In this document: piece after piece, positions 62,751-64,000 of the stretch
Layout of the letters: each line of letters starts with the position of its first letter
Position numbering within the stretch: position 1 is the stretch's first letter
NCBI GenBank assembly: GCA_022575985.1
Contig: JAKSXM010000147.1
Coordinates: 21,114,001 to 21,178,000 of the forward strand
Source of the DNA: Anagrus nilaparvatae
Taxonomy: Eukaryota > Arthropoda > Insecta > Hymenoptera > Mymaridae
Length of the DNA stretch: 64,000 nucleotides
Direction of reading: 5' to 3'
Position numbers and translations under genes: made by a program
The notes under the pieces: model-generated
The model's input: the letters and a program-made list of their open reading frames with translations, nothing else
The model's database searches: none
Told to the model about the DNA's origin: nothing

Positions 62751-62812
62751 AAAAAAAAAAAAAAAAAAAAGTAATAATAATAATAATATTAATAATAATA
62801 ATAATAATAATA
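62751..62812. repeat. A20 tail followed by (TAA)n
   Basis: The poly(A) tail of the previous copy (62751-62770) runs into GTAATAATAATAA.. with one irregular unit. The next R1-like copy begins ACTCCGCTAAACCGGTCC at 62813, directly after TAA. Confidence 0.9.
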
Positions 62813-64000
62813 ACTCCGCTAAACCGGTCCCAAGCCCGAAGCCTCATAAGGCTGAGAAAGGAGGAGGGTGGTTCAGGCCGCCTTTTTTCAAGGTTGAACT
62901 AGAATCAAGGATATAGGATATAGCTCTCTGGAACAACTGAGGCTGCCCTATAAATCGGGTCTCATGCCTTGCATTTCCCTGGGGTCTTGCTCTATGCTGT
63001 ACCCCATGCGTCGATGTTAAGAATGCCGCAGACTGCTCATAGTTATGCTATAAGCGGTTCTGGAATAACTGAGGCTGCCCTATAAACCGGGTTTTATGCC
63101 TTGTCTTTCCCTCGAGCGTTCTTGACAAGCATGCAGCCGCAGACTGCTATCCTAAAACTATCCTTGAGGAAGAGGCACATTAAAGGGGCTCCAAGGTTTG
63201 CTCCAATCTAAGTGCGATTTAAGCCACATACAGGGTTGCCTTAGACCTGACGTATTGGCTCATAGCATGGGAGAATTCCACCTCGTGCACAGCGACGTAG
63301 CCGATTAAAGGTAGTCGCGAGTCCCGCTAAATCATGACTGCAGGTTGTTTTTTCTGGTTTAGTAATGTATGAAGGTACGGCCAGAATACTCCGCAACACT
63401 AGACAAGCTCTCTGAGAACATCTAGGCCGCCCTTATAAACAGGGCTCTGTGCCTTCGCTTCTTAATTAGATACTTGTACCATCGTGCACTCATGTAAGTG
63501 CCGCAGAAAGCCGTCATGTGTTCCCGAGGATTCTGGCTGGGAGCATTATTCTGGAATGAACTTATAGGGGGTCTTTGGATCATTCAGACGCGACTTCCAG
63601 ATTAGTTCTTCCCCTGTCTCTCGACGGGCTAGAATATCGCGAGATGGTAAGCAACCATAGTGGTAAAAATCCACCACATTGTCACCCGGCCCACACGACG
63701 GGTCAAGAATGATGACCGTGTGATGCTAGACAGACATGGAGCGAAGGCAAATATCCTCCCATCTGCAGGACTGACATTGATCAACCCCCCGGGACCGGCA
63801 CCCAGGGTGTTGATCGTTGAAAGACCGAACACCAATCCCACTAATTACAACTTTTTTCTTTTAAATTCTATTTACAGGTACACCAACAATAGTTCTTTTT
63901 ACAGGATAAGAAACCAAGCGGCGTGATGCTGCCGATCATCGTGGCTCGCGGTGGTCGGCCCTCCGGATTGGGATGGCAACCTCCGTAGAGGGTACAGGTC
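62813..64000 (+). mobile_element. 5' end of a further R1-like copy, running off the window
   Basis: The first 550 bp match the leader of the minus-strand copy at 6850-7425. The remainder (63365-64000) is GC-richer and unmatched by eye in this window. No long ORF has opened by 64000, so the leader exceeds 1 kb or the start of ORF1 lies beyond the edge. The short ORFs here (for example 63660-63926) have no supporting evidence. Confidence 0.75.

Larger units (their letters stand above)
60880..62770 (+). mobile_element. R1-like retrotransposon copy with 5' inversion (twin priming)
   Basis: The 3' part (about 61510-62770) is plus-strand. It starts inside the RT (GYADDVALAITGRD), passes GEVDFYLAQFLTGHGYF and ends in the 3' trailer and A20. 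The 5' part (60880-61530) is minus-strand and covers the ORF2 linker and early RT, ending at NGKAPGPE. The 5'-most base of the inverted piece lies next to the breakpoint, and RT motifs between APGP and LWNAFYD are missing. This is the classic twin-priming outcome. Confidence 0.85.

Noticed and set aside
62592..62774. Short ORFs ending in poly-Lys
   Set aside because: They read through the 3' trailer and poly(A) of the R1-like copy.

Overview
This is an AT-rich animal nuclear genome window, most likely from an arthropod. Introns of about 65-80 bp with GT..AG ends, R1-clade non-LTR retrotransposons, a Penelope-like element, two Maverick/Polinton lineages, many foldback MITEs and one exon matching the synaptic gene unc-13 all point that way. 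The only host-gene sequence I can support is that exon (47639-47789, + strand), so much of the window may be intronic or flanking sequence of that gene filled with transposons. The species cannot be named from the sequence.

Layout. 1-7425: a MULE/FLYWCH-like scrap, a MITE, and a decayed minus-strand R1-like retrotransposon. 7426-11768: an unclassified pseudogene with its promoter, a foldback element, and AT-rich sequence. 11769-14926: two Penelope-like 3' halves placed head to head as an inverted repeat whose encoded proteins are identical. 15296-17711 plus 38507-42420: two halves of an older, broken Maverick on the minus strand (DJR capsid, small virion proteins, packaging ATPase, PolB). 17729-36965: a younger and apparently intact 19.2-kb Maverick that splits the older one. 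It has about 85-bp terminal inverted repeats and a perfect 6-bp target duplication, GGCGCG. 43170-47640: a coding-like scrap and an internally deleted R1-like copy. 47639-47789: the unc-13 exon. 47960-59000: satellite, MITEs and nested palindromes. 59000-64000: a MULE remnant, a tRNA-like SINE head, an old non-LTR scrap, an R1-like copy with a 5' inversion, and the 5' end of another R1-like copy that runs off the window.

The young Maverick carries the expected self-synthesising set: protein-primed PolB (spliced), RVE integrase with chromodomain (spliced), A32-like packaging ATPase, adenain-like protease, penton-like minor capsid protein, major capsid protein and a parvovirus-type PLA2 protein (spliced). 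Around these lie about ten accessory genes. Gene blocks alternate in direction and meet tail to tail with short gaps carrying AATAAA signals. A repeated promoter pattern (TATAAA-like box about 25-33 bp before TCAGT) precedes several of them.

Three things stand out. (1) The PLA2-like ORF ends at A_AAA_AAC, from which a -1 shift would read without a stop into the protease, so a retrovirus-style frameshift fusion is possible. (2) The right end holds two convergent, multi-exon genes, each predicting a signal peptide, one EB-like cysteine module and one membrane span. They are absent from the standard Polinton gene list and may be surface proteins. (3) A three-exon gene of unknown function sits just inside the left end and is invisible to plain ORF calling.
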